This document shows, piece after piece, positions 1 through 8,472 of a stretch of DNA of 41,286 bases. The DNA is taken from positions 1-41,286 of the forward strand of contig JALQPE010000273.1 in assembly GCA_030407315.1 (NCBI GenBank). Direction: 5' to 3'. Origin of the DNA: Asparagopsis taxiformis (taxonomy: Eukaryota > Rhodophyta > Florideophyceae > Bonnemaisoniales > Bonnemaisoniaceae). The position numbers were made by a program, and so were the translations under genes. Positions within the stretch are counted from its first letter, which is position 1, and each line of letters starts with the position of its first letter. Below the pieces are notes generated by a model. That model worked only from the letters and a program-made list of their open reading frames with translations, ran no database searches and was not told where the DNA came from.

Positions 1-976
1 ACGTTCGCACCGTAGAAGAATGTCGCCACGTTACCGCTTCCATGGTCGAAACACATTTCCGCACCGAAGGTTACAAGAGCCACATAATTCCACCAAAACT
101 GGTAAGTACTCGGCGCAGCTGTACCCCGCGACCCACTCGACATGCTCCGCAGGCAGTTAGCACTGGCTAACGACCAAAACACACTCTTCCACCCTCCCCA
201 CAGACCGCCCAGACGGCACCGCAATATTTTCTCATCCTCTCCACACAGATTTCGCGAAAACGCTGCACCAGGTTACTAGACAGCGCGTGCAGCTCTCGGA
301 CGATCCACAGGTCGTATGGGCAGAGGAAACTGATCCCACCCCTTCCTCCTTTGCCGGCCTCCTCCAAGTATACTCCGACAAGAGCAGCACAAGCCTCAAG
401 AGCTCCGCAATCGTCGCCTACCCCATACACGTCACACTGCTCAACTCTCCGCCCCCCTCCGTCGCCACTGCATCCGTACCGGTCTCACCATCGTCGGGTA
501 TCTTCCGTACATTGTGAACCCTTCGTCCAACGCCTTGTTCGGTGATGAAATGCCGACAACCTCTAGTTCTGCTAGTCGCGCTCGCAAAATGATATATTCT
601 TCATAAAGCACTCGGAAAAGTGTTTCGTCCTATCCACGCGTTCTCTTCCGGGTTCCCCTGCACAGACTCGACTGCAACTGCCCGCCAATGCTTTCCCATC
701 CTAGCCAATTATTGCTGCGACTTTCCAGAGGCCAAAGAGCTGTCGTGCACTCGCAACAGCACTACCACTACACATCCCTACCACCGCTGCTACATCCCCG
801 CCACTCAACTTGAATCCAGCGCGCCACACCAGCCCCGCTCCCTCGATGATGCACTCTCTGCACGCCAAGAGAGCGCTCAGGAGCTTACAACTGCTCCTCT
901 TGAAGCTCTCTCCCTCCTCGAACAACACTCTGTCCTCGAATTGACCGCTCTTATACCAAGTAACAGTCCCTTATAG
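1..976 (+). pseudogene. KDZ/Plavaka-like transposase remnant
   Basis: Open stretches in several frames resemble successive parts of fungal KDZ/Plavaka (CACTA-related) transposases. Frame 3 is open from the window edge to about 101. Then, at about 287-517, the frame reads LLQVYSDKSSTSLK and AIVAYPIHVTLLN, matching the 'YSDKT..YP+.L..GN' region. A neighbouring frame at about 455-510 reads RTGLTIVGYLPYIV, matching the 'GYLP' region. At 620-976 another frame reads CTDSTATARQCFPILANYCC followed by DFPEAKELSC, matching the 'CADG..RRCFP.LA.Y.ADYPE' cysteine motif. The parts are in the right order but in different frames with stops between them, so the copy is dead. It runs off the left edge, so its 5' end and terminal repeats are not visible. 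Assignment is from remembered family motifs, not a search. The KDZ superfamily is more secure than the Plavaka subfamily. Confidence 0.6.
102..203 (+). other. Possible spliceosomal intron in the transposase remnant
   Basis: A GTAAGT donor at 102 follows an open frame (ending IIPPKL). A branch-like GGCTAAC lies near 165-171, followed by a pyrimidine-rich run and a CACAG acceptor at 199-203. The length of about 100 bp suits a fungal intron. Splicing exactly here does not restore the frame used at 287-517, so either another acceptor is used or the copy has an indel. A chance match is possible. Confidence 0.35.
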
Positions 977-1031
977 GAGTTGTAGGGGTCAATAGACCCC
1001 ACAACATATTCTCCTTCGACCCTCTGCACAA
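977..1031. other. Short unannotated gap
   Basis: Sequence between the transposase remnant and the recognisable left repeat arm. Nothing specific is seen. Confidence 0.3.
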
Positions 1032-1144
1032 TGGCTTGCAGTTGGAACTTGCAGAGCCGATGATGGCCCCGGTCGGGCCGCTGGCCAGTTTCTGGGGCCG
1101 TTGTGACCGAATTAGACGACCTGAATTGAATTAAAATTTGGGCT

Positions 1145-1203
1145 ATTCTCAAAAACATGTACATGTGAACATGTTTTTGAGATGGGGGTGTGCCGTACGG
1201 CAC
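1145..1203. repeat. Hairpin plus 14-bp perfect palindrome near the outer end of the arm
   Basis: CTCAAAAACATGT and its exact complement ACATGTTTTTGAG flank an 8-nt loop, ending near 1182. They are followed by the perfect palindrome GTGCCGTACGGCAC at 1190-1203. The palindrome is unchanged in the right arm (28455-28468); the hairpin differs there by two changes. Function unknown. Confidence 0.6.
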
Positions 1204-1311
1204 TTTCGACCTCCCAAATCGATGTTTTTATGCAATTTTCTTGGGCCCGAAATTTTAGAATTTCTGGGCTTGCATGTTTGTAAAGAGGGTAGCGAAGGCG
1301 ATATTAGAGGG

Positions 1312-1316
1312 AAAAG
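1312..1316. repeat. Target-site duplication (AAAAG) of the copia element
   Basis: AAAAG lies directly left of the TG that starts the element and again at 6310-6314 directly right of its terminal CA. The uninterrupted right arm has a single, one-base-different copy at the corresponding place. Confidence 0.93.
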
Positions 1317-1490
1317 TGACGATCTTGAGGTAGTCTCGTAATCGGATACCATTTACTCCGTCGGCGGCGAGATCGTTCGACGCTACCTTAAATACTGAGT
1401 CTACTGTAATGCATTATTGTATTGGTATGATCTTCCGAGATGCGGAGGCTTTTGGAGATACGACACGTTGTACGGATTGATCTTCCGACA
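1317..1490 (-). repeat. Copia 3' LTR (174 bp)
   Basis: Positions 1317-1438 are identical by eye to 6186-6307. The LTR then continues for about 52 bp and ends GATCTTCCGACA, repeating the sequence at 1429-1438. If the LTR ends at 1490 it terminates in CA, as the other copy does. The pol stop codon lies 18 bp further in. Confidence 0.8.
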
Positions 1491-1507
1491 GTCGCCGCGT
1501 GGCGTGT

Positions 1508-4500
1508 CTAAGAAAGCCGGAGGAGTTTAACTTGTTGGCGGAACTGAGCTGGTTTTAATGCTTTAGTTAGGACAACCGCTGCATTTTGTTCCGATGGGAT
1601 GTGTTGCACTGTGATCCTGTTGCGTGTAATTTGTTCCTGGAGATAATGATACTTGACATCGAAGTGTTTAGATTTTGGCGTGGGGTGCGATGTGTTTGCT
1701 GTGGTTACTGCACCGGCGTTGTCCATGTTAATTGTTGTCGGATGTTTTTCTGCGTGATTGAGGTCAGAGAGGAGATGTCGAATGCAGTTGACGTGTTGGG
1801 CTGTGTGATACCCAGCAACGTATTCGGCAGCCCACGTACTTGGTGCAACAAATCGTTGTCTCTTAGATTGCCAAGCCACGGGGGATCCATTATACATTAT
1901 CACTGTTCCCGTGGTGGAGCGCCGAGTATTCGTACAAGCTGCAAAATCGCTATCTGAATAAGCAGTTAATGTGCTCGTTAGTTTTGTGGAGTATGTCAGA
2001 CCTCTTGTTTTGGTGTCCTTGAGGTATCTTAAGACACGGAGGCCTGCCTGCCATTGCTGCTTTGTGGGTTGATGTGAACATCTTCCCAGGTAGCCCGTGA
2101 TGTACGCTATATCTGGGCGTGTGGAATCAGCCAGGTATCGTAGGCTTCCAACTAATGAATTGTAGTTGTAGGCTTTGGTGTCGAGTGGCGTGTCGAGGTG
2201 TTTTGTGGTGTTAATTATGTCTGTCGCTATTGGTGAATTGGCAGACTTGGCACCAGTTAGCCCAAATTGGTGGAGAAGCTTGTCGATGTACGCTGGTTGT
2301 GTGATAGTGATGGAGTCTGAGTTGCGGGTAACCTTCCATCCCAGGATGTGTTCCACGGGGCCTAGATCTTTGAGGACATATTTAGATTGCAGATGTTGCT
2401 TTGCCGTTTCGCGGAGTTGTTGGCAATTGGAAACGACAAGGAAGTCGTCTATGGTGATCACAAAGAAGACAAATTTGGTGTTGTCCTGTTTGGAGCGAAG
2501 GAGAAATGTGCAGCTTTCACTTGTGAGACGTGTGAAGTTGTGCAGCTCAAGGAGTTTGGATAAACCTCTGGTGAAGGTACTGCAGGCTTGTTTGGCGCCA
2601 TAAATGTTGCCAGTGACTTTGCCCACATATCCAGGATACTTAAAAGAACCGTCGAATCGCGGGGGTTGATGGATATACAGGGGTTTGTCATCTCCAAACG
2701 TTTCGTGGAGGAACGCCGACTCTATATCCCAATGATGCACGTCGTATCCATGTGCCGCTGCAATAGCCAGTGCCGTGCGTACTGCGTCGCGATCGGCCAC
2801 GGGTGACGTGATGTTATCAGGGTCGTAGTGTACGTTTGGTTTTTGCATGTCGCCGCGAAGATTACATCTTGTTTTCCGTGTCAATGGATTACCATTGGCG
2901 TCGGTCTTTGTTTTAAGAACCATCTTGACGGGGAGGAGTTTTGTGTTAGGGGGAAGTTGACTCTTGGGGATGTATGTTATGGTACCTCTCTGCTCTAGTG
3001 AGTCTAGTTCTTTGTTCCAGGAGAGAGACCATTCATGGGCATCGTGTGCTTGACGCGCTTGCTGTAATGTTGTGGGGTGGCTGAAACTTTGTTCTATTTG
3101 GGGTGCGTTGACAGTTGTTGCAGATCGAGTGTGCGCGGCCATACTGGTCGCTACAGGGTCTGTGTTGGAGTTGTATGGCTTGAAATCATGAATGCGGCAG
3201 CGGCTGATTTTATCTTCGCTTGCATTATAGATGTGGTAGTGATTTGCATCCAGACGCCCAATGTAGTGATACATTTGGGCTCGGGGCTGTAGTTTGGATT
3301 TTAGTTTGCGGTCATGGACATGTCCGAGCTGTCCGAAGGTGAGGAAGGTGGTGATGTCAGGTGTTTTGCCTGTCCATACAGCCATTGGGGTCTGTCCATG
3401 TGTCATGTGTGGTGAGTGGTTGTGGTAGTCAACCGAGGCATGCAGCGCATAGTCCCACAGCTTGGTTGGTAGGCCGGACGTCAGGAGAAGTGAGCGAGTG
3501 GTTTCCATTAGCGTGCGGTTTACGCGTTCGGCTAAGGCATTTTCCTGAGGGCTGTGAGGTATTGTCGGGTGTGTCGTGATGTGTTCGGAGTCGTAGAACT
3601 GCTTAAGGGAGTTGGAAAAATATTCCTTTGCGTTGTCCATAGTTATGTCTGTGACTCGGAATGGGGTGTTAGCGTGGATCGTAGAGATGTGTTGTTGTAT
3701 GTGGCTGGCAGCCTGGTTTTTGCGGGGTGATACGTGGACATGAAGGAATCTGCTATGCTCATCCAGGAAAGTTGCAAAGTATCTATTGTTGTGCAGCGAC
3801 GGTGGGTTGAAGGGGCCACATACGTCTGTATGGATGTGTGCGCAGAGTTGTGCTGTGCGTGGTCTTGGTCGGAACGGAGCCGATGTTTGTTTCCCTATTG
3901 CACATCCCGTGCAAGTTAGATCTGGAGGGGGACTATGTTTAAGTGTGTCTGGGAGCCCTGTTACTCGACCATGTACCGCGAGGTGGTGTATTCGTTTGGG
4001 GTGTAAATGACCAAGCCGCAGGTGCCATTCGTGGTAGTCTTGGTCAGTTGAGGTGAGGGTTTTGGTGGCCTTTGGTCGAATTGGCGGTGTGAGGGTGATA
4101 CTTTTCGTCGCGGAAGAAGGTATATTGTTTGATTGAATGAGCGGTGCCGTTGGGTTGTGGGTGGGTGGGGTGATCTTGTTTGTTGTACGCTTGTGCTGAG
4201 AGGCATAAGGAGGGTATACCTGTTGTTGTATGGGAGGCTTCGGCTGTTGTGTTGTTGGTGTATTGTCTTTCACAGCTGTGCTCCGGTGTTGTGGTGACGG
4301 GAGGCGGATTTGGTGTGGTTCTGGCTGAACAAGGGGCGTGGCAAAGGTGACCTTTTTGCCATTTTTTTTGGTTTGTTGAGGGATACTCGGTTTAGCGGTG
4401 CGTGTGCCGGAAAGGCGGAAAGGGCGGGGAGTTGTAGTCTTGGGATTGAATGCTCGGGGTGGGGCTGTAGGGGGATTTGGTTGCCGTCTAGTGTTGTGTG

Positions 4501-4909
4501 ATTTCGGTTTGTTGACGTTCTTGGAAGTGGGTTGGGCACGGGCACCATGGCACTGGGTGTGCTTATCTTGTACAGGACTTGGTATAGGGGAGGTGGGCAG
4601 GTAATAGAGGTTATTGTGGCAGGGTGCCTTGGCGATTACCTGTATATTGTCAGGGAGAGGGTGTGGCGTTGTTATGTATGCTGCATCTTTTTTGAAGATG
4701 ACGTCATTTTGTTTTGCCAGTTGTCCTACAGATAGGAGGTTATGTTTGGCACTAGGCATGGACACAGCGTGCGGGATATGTACGGTGTGGTGTGGGGATA
4801 TTTGAAGGGAGAGGGGACCGTGGTGGGTCAACGGTGCCTGTTGTCCAGATGCGGTGATGGTGGATGATGGATGAGGTGTAAGGAAGGGGTGGTGAATTTG
4901 ATGCAGCAT
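1508..4909 (-). CDS. pol: Copia pol polyprotein (integrase, RT, RNase H)
   Basis: 1133 codons, uninterrupted. It starts inside the expected protease C-terminal region and continues through NLLSVGQL, a standard copia landmark. GAG-pre-integrase (about residues 290-350) has the zinc ligands in WHLRLGHLHPKRIHHL and CTGC. The integrase core has D (HTDVCG), D (TMDNAKE) and E (NALAERVNR). RT has motif A WDIESAFLH and motif C TIDDFLVV, so both Asp blocks are present. RNase H (about the last 140 residues) has SDSDFA, AAEYVA and NMDNAGA. Its function would be reverse transcription in cytoplasmic particles and integration in the nucleus. It overlaps the gag frame by 158 bp in a different frame, so a frameshift or a lesion joins them. 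Confidence 0.95.
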   Translation of the reverse strand: MLHQIHHPFLTPHPSSTITASGQQAPLTHHGPLSLQISPHHTVHIPHAVSMPSAKHNLLSVGQLAKQNDVIFKKDAAYITTPHPLPDNIQVIAKAPCHNNLYYLPTSPIPSPVQDKHTQCHGARAQPTSKNVNKPKSHNTRRQPNPPTAPPRAFNPKTTTPRPFRLSGTRTAKPSIPQQTKKNGKKVTFATPLVQPEPHQIRLPSPQHRSTAVKDNTPTTQQPKPPIQQQVYPPYASQHKRTTNKITPPTHNPTAPLIQSNNIPSSATKSITLTPPIRPKATKTLTSTDQDYHEWHLRLGHLHPKRIHHLAVHGRVTGLPDTLKHSPPPDLTCTGCAIGKQTSAPFRPRPRTAQLCAHIHTDVCGPFNPPSLHNNRYFATFLDEHSRFLHVHVSPRKNQAASHIQQHISTIHANTPFRVTDITMDNAKEYFSNSLKQFYDSEHITTHPTIPHSPQENALAERVNRTLMETTRSLLLTSGLPTKLWDYALHASVDYHNHSPHMTHGQTPMAVWTGKTPDITTFLTFGQLGHVHDRKLKSKLQPRAQMYHYIGRLDANHYHIYNASEDKISRCRIHDFKPYNSNTDPVATSMAAHTRSATTVNAPQIEQSFSHPTTLQQARQAHDAHEWSLSWNKELDSLEQRGTITYIPKSQLPPNTKLLPVKMVLKTKTDANGNPLTRKTRCNLRGDMQKPNVHYDPDNITSPVADRDAVRTALAIAAAHGYDVHHWDIESAFLHETFGDDKPLYIHQPPRFDGSFKYPGYVGKVTGNIYGAKQACSTFTRGLSKLLELHNFTRLTSESCTFLLRSKQDNTKFVFFVITIDDFLVVSNCQQLRETAKQHLQSKYVLKDLGPVEHILGWKVTRNSDSITITQPAYIDKLLHQFGLTGAKSANSPIATDIINTTKHLDTPLDTKAYNYNSLVGSLRYLADSTRPDIAYITGYLGRCSHQPTKQQWQAGLRVLRYLKDTKTRGLTYSTKLTSTLTAYSDSDFAACTNTRRSTTGTVIMYNGSPVAWQSKRQRFVAPSTWAAEYVAGYHTAQHVNCIRHLLSDLNHAEKHPTTINMDNAGAVTTANTSHPTPKSKHFDVKYHYLQEQITRNRITVQHIPSEQNAAVVLTKALKPAQFRQQVKLLRLS

Positions 4910-5918
4910 GATTAGATTGTGAGGGTGAAGGAGTTGAACCTCGCTGCTGTTGGTTTAGAGATCTTTGGCGGGTGAAACACTGGTTTGTGTTGTGAGTACT
5001 GCTGCCATGGAAAGTGCACCATAGGCCTTGATGGCCTGGTGGCGGATGCCTGACTTTGTGTAGCGCAAATCGCTTGTGATGTCGGGGTTTGTTGGGGGAG
5101 GGGGGTGAAGCGAGTCGCATCTGTGGAATGTAAGAATACGGAGATGGGGGAGGTGTGGTGATAATTGGTGAGTTGTGTTGATGTAGTAGGGAGGATGTCC
5201 TCGTCGGATAAGTAAATGGCTGGGGTGGTGATGGTATTGGGTGTTGGTGGCATACGGAGGTAGCCTGCTCATGTTCGATGAGCATGGTCGTCACTAGTTC
5301 GAGTGTTGGGCGACGACCGTCATGGAAATTGTGGTAATTCGCTAGATCCCTGAGGAGGGAAGCGTACTCCGGGGTGTCGTAGAGACCGTTCAGTATGAAT
5401 TCCACTGTGGTGGTGTCGTCCTCAATATGTGGGTACTCGGATTGTATCATGAGTTCCCTAAGATCTGTATGTCTTTGTATGTACGTTTCGATGGGGGTGC
5501 CAGAAACGTAAGTTATTTGATTTGCACGTCTTCGGAGGTTGGCGCTGGAGTTTTTCGGGTGTATTGCGGATAGCTTGTTCTTCAGGTGCTGATATATTAC
5601 CGGTGTTGGACTTGTTATGATGGAAGGGCTGACTCCACGCAGTATTTCCGGTGATATGTTAGGAATAATGAGGAGGCGTGCAAGAGCAGTTTTCTGTTGG
5701 TGGATCTTGTATGCAGTAGGGTTGACGGGGGTAGTTGGTGGCGGATCTTTGAGATAATCCGATAGATCATAAAGGGTAGCATGGCATTCGATGGTGTTGC
5801 ACCATTGAGTGATGTTGTCAGTTGTAAGAGGTGGGATATCAAAACGAGGGGATAGGGAAGGAGGAAAGGGAGTGGGGGATGGTACGGTGGAGGGAGTTGT
5901 GATGTTTGGATCAGTCAT
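4752..5918 (-). CDS. gag: Copia gag, running into the protease region
   Basis: 388 codons from an ATG at 5918, the first in the frame after the leader. The N-terminal two thirds are a typical copia capsid region, with spacing like that of UBN2-type gag (WCNTIECH near the start, TYVSGTPIETYIQRHTDL in the middle). A knuckle reading WCTFHGSSTHNTNQC (C-x2-H-x4-H-x4-C) is the RNA-binding motif seen in many fungal and oomycete copia gags. Where the protease signature D[S/T]GA would be expected, this frame reads SNHAAS (about 4899-4916), so protease activity is doubtful. The last ~50 codons overlap pol in another frame and are probably not part of the original protein. Confidence 0.85.
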   Translation of the reverse strand: MTDPNITTPSTVPSPTPFPPSLSPRFDIPPLTTDNITQWCNTIECHATLYDLSDYLKDPPPTTPVNPTAYKIHQQKTALARLLIIPNISPEILRGVSPSIITSPTPVIYQHLKNKLSAIHPKNSSANLRRRANQITYVSGTPIETYIQRHTDLRELMIQSEYPHIEDDTTTVEFILNGLYDTPEYASLLRDLANYHNFHDGRRPTLELVTTMLIEHEQATSVCHQHPIPSPPQPFTYPTRTSSLLHQHNSPIITTPPPSPYSYIPQMRLASPPSPNKPRHHKRFALHKVRHPPPGHQGLWCTFHGSSTHNTNQCFTRQRSLNQQQRGSTPSPSQSNHAASNSPPLPYTSSIIHHHRIWTTGTVDPPRSPLPSNIPTPHRTYPARCVHA

Positions 5919-6155
5919 AGTGATGACGTGATCGTCTTGGGCTTCTAGTTGAGCTTGCCGGTAGAGTTCGTTAGGTAGATTACGAAGCTCTTCTTCTGCT
6001 CGGAGGAATCTTGTTCGGTTCAGGTTGTATTCGACGCGTCGGTTGGCGCGTTGTTCGGTTGTTGGTGAACCTATTGTGATAGCTGTGGCTCATAATATGA
6101 GCCTGATGATCGTCGCCGTGATCAATGGGTAAAGGGAGTTGGGCGGGTTGTGAAT

Positions 6156-6185
6156 GATGGCGCAAGGAGGTCTGGTCCCATAACC
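6156..6185 (-). promoter_or_regulatory. Putative primer-binding site resembling a tRNA-iMet 5' half
   Basis: Directly inside the 5' LTR the plus strand reads GATGGCGCAAGG...CCCATAACC, which looks like the D-arm to anticodon-loop part of an initiator tRNA (anticodon CAU). No TGG-type 3'-end primer site is seen. Priming by a half tRNA cleaved at the anticodon loop is known for Drosophila copia and yeast Ty5. The match is by eye and imperfect. Confidence 0.45.
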
Positions 6186-6309
6186 TGACGATCTTGAGGT
6201 AGTCTCGTAATCGGATACCATTTACTCCGTCGGCGGCGAGATCGTTCGACGCTACCTTAAATACTGAGTCTACTGTAATGCATTATTGTATTGGTATGAT
6301 CTTCCGACA
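6186..6309 (-). repeat. Copia 5' LTR (124 bp)
   Basis: Begins TGACGATCTTGAGG and ends GATCTTCCGACA on the plus strand. It lacks the 52 bp present in the partner LTR. The missing piece lies between two copies of the short repeat TGATCTTCCGA, as expected for slippage or recombination. Confidence 0.88.
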
Positions 6310-6314
6310 AAAAG
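6310..6314. repeat. Target-site duplication (AAAAG), second copy
   Basis: Partner of 1312-1316. Host arm sequence continues from here without loss. Confidence 0.93.
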
Positions 6315-6457
6315 AGAGGCTGGAAAGTAGAGGAGCGGCTGGTCGTAGCGGCTGAATGCCTTGGAGAGTTGCACTAAATTAGTTTGGTTTAGTTACGCTG
6401 GTAAAGAAGTTAAATACGTTCTTGTGTCTCTTGTTCTGGACGATGTGACGGTGTGTG

Positions 6458-6826
6458 TCATAATGTGGTGGAAGTAAGAGGGTGAGCATCGGGGTGGGAG
6501 TATGGGACGATATAATCAGATGGAGATGAAGTGCTGGCAGGAATGATACTCTGTGACTGCGAGTCGTGCGCAATGGGAAGAGGGCAGTGCGACAGATCGT
6601 ATGTGTAGGAGTAATGGATCAGTGGGTGTGTCGAATAATACGCGAAGCGAAGCAGCATACCTGGCGCAAGGACTGGTGTGGCGACTGTCGTCTCATTCAT
6701 TGAAGTGATGGGATGTGCAGTGGAAAACGGGTGGGTGTTGGTTGGGTGGCACATCGAGTGAATCACGGAAAATACGTTTTCCCCTGGACGACGCTCTCTG
6801 CCCGCATATCGATGCCACGAAGCCAT
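6458..6826 (-). CDS. Hypothetical 122-codon frame in the left arm
   Basis: Open frame starting MASWHRYAGRER, rich in His, Ser, Thr and Pro, with no recognised domain. In the right arm the matching frame begins at 27829 but an extra A in CCAAGGGG shifts it, splitting it into two frames. A frame broken by one base between two nearly identical arms has probably not been under selection, so this may be upstream non-coding sequence or pseudogene. Confidence 0.2.
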   Translation of the reverse strand: MASWHRYAGRERRPGENVFSVIHSMCHPTNTHPFSTAHPITSMNETTVATPVLAPGMLLRFAYYSTHPLIHYSYTYDLSHCPLPIAHDSQSQSIIPASTSSPSDYIVPYSHPDAHPLTSTTL

Positions 6827-6892
6827 GTGCGGAGACGGGTGTGACGTTCGCGGGCGGTGGTGGGTGAAAACCCATCTTATCGCACCAGTTTA

Positions 6893-7354
6893 TAGTCTCC
6901 TACCTACCCTAGAGCTCTTTTGACGTGCCCAGTCCTAAGTTTCGTACCACTTGATCACTCACATACTATATTTTATGGTTAAACACATTATAATGTGATT
7001 CTATAGAATCACAGTTGATGGACAGCATCATATCCGTTTATTGTTGGTGATATAGCGATATAAATTAACCGAGGAGATTGTTGAGGTTGTACTTCGGGTA
7101 CGATGTTGAATGTTAGATTAGAATTCCCGTCAATATAACTGTACCATCATCCATCCGCTCGCATTCATCCATGTATGGATGGCGTTTCTCGACATGGCTA
7201 CTATGTAATTATGAGCGATTGGCAGTGGCAAAGGGAAATCTACTGCGACAACTGTCCACCCAATTGCGTGCAATCTCTTGCTCATTAACTCTTCCTCTTG
7301 CCCCTCTTCAGTAACTTCTCCACGCCCCAATCTCTCCCCATCTCCACCATCTTC
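6893..7354. other. Arm intergenic sequence
   Basis: Between the hypothetical frame and the DUF676-like pseudogene. It starts with a segment of about 55 bp (GTTTATAGTCTCC... to ...TTTCGTACC, 6893-6949) that recurs in the right arm and a third time at 39031-39092. A 12-bp AT-rich inverted pair, TGATTCTATAGAATCA, lies near 6998-7013. No gene is seen. Confidence 0.5.
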
Positions 7355-8203
7355 CTAATATCTGAACCGCATAAAAATACGGCATCCCTTCTCGTCATAG
7401 TCCTCCTCAACCATGTGCACTGCCTGCACTTCATTCTCACACCACCCTTGCTGTACAATGTCCTCCACTTCAGCACCACTCATAATCTGTACCGAGGGTT
7501 CAAACGCCGCTGTTACATATTTGACCATAAAGTCGTTGCGAACGTTTGCATACAAATATCTCTTCTCAAATGCGCGCAGTGCCGACAAGAATTTCAATCC
7601 TAATATGTTATTATCACTCGACATGGCGACCAGCAATCCATCTTCATCTCTTAATAACAACTCCCTCGCCGTTTCGCCGAAAACATTTCCGCCATTCCCA
7701 TTAAGCCGTCCGGAATGAGCCGATAAACCCCAAAACTTGTGCATCCCAAGGTGCGGACTTGCAACCGCGATAAATCGGCGTCCAATCAAGTCCGCAACCA
7801 GACCCGTTTCCTCATTGTATAGCTTTGCAGCTGCGTACCGCACATACAAACCACCCAACAAGAACCCTACTAAACTGATTGCATTGAAAATGTCATTCTC
7901 TGCAACAATTCTTTGCATATCTTCGGCCAATCTCTAGCCTCCGAGTAGGATACCATCGTGGGTGTTATCCGTATTCACCTTTGTCACAAGCACTAATAAT
8001 TCGCAGCTCGAAGCAGCTGTAGCTGCTTGCAGTTCATCCAAGACATATGTAAGGTCTTCTAAAGCACCATGGAGCTCATGAGCGAGGACGAGTAGTTCTG
8101 TGGGAGGTGCGCGTATGAGCGCGTCATGTGGCAGAACGAGGGGTGGAGACGCTGGACGACGGAGTGCTATTGCGAAAGGAAGACGCACGGTAACATTAAT
8201 CAC
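7355..8203 (-). pseudogene. DUF676 serine esterase/lipase-like pseudogene, left arm
   Basis: Two frames joined by an in-frame TAG (about 7934-7936) give the start of an alpha/beta-hydrolase of the DUF676 (ROG1-like lipase) type. It reads LLVLAHELHGALEDL (usual LVVLVHGLHG), then DGILLGG-stop-RLAEDM, then SLVGFLLGGLYVRYAAA (usual GHSLGGLYVR), then RRFIAVASPHLG. The nucleophile Ser is replaced by Leu (TTG, one transition from TCG) and the preceding His by Phe. Further on, HKFWGL is followed by a shifted frame, returning later to FGETARELLLRDE because this arm lacks one A present in the right arm. A functional lipase is unlikely. The stop and the lost Ser are shared with the right arm. Confidence 0.75.
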
Positions 8204-8472
8204 TATTCCCTAATTGCCCAACTCGAGTAGTAATTAAGACGACTCTTCCCCGACATGATCAATCATTCCGTAACCGCACGCTTCATTGCTCTGTGAAAAA
8301 GTGTATCCAACACACTTGTTGCCAGCATGTATGAGAATGGTCGTAGAGCTGAGAGAGCTATCTTACAGATTGTATAATGCGTGTAAAAGTAGGAGTCTTG
8401 ATGTTTGTCAAGGATGTCTAAAATTGTAGACAGCGTCGAAAAGATCAGCGCACATGAGCGCTCAGAATACGA

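Larger units (their letters stand above)
1317..6309 (-). mobile_element. Ty1/copia LTR retrotransposon (minus orientation)
   Basis: A 5.0-kb element bounded by TG...CA, with a 5-bp target duplication and short LTRs. Gene order on the minus strand is gag, then pol in the copia order integrase, RT, RNase H. The pol frame is 1133 codons without a stop, so the element looks young. Lesions or oddities are the LTR length difference and the missing protease signature at the gag-pol junction. It sits inside the left arm only. Confidence 0.96.

Noticed and set aside
1586..4010. Plus-strand open frames across the copia element
   Set aside because: They are complements of the 1133-codon pol frame, which has unambiguous domain motifs.
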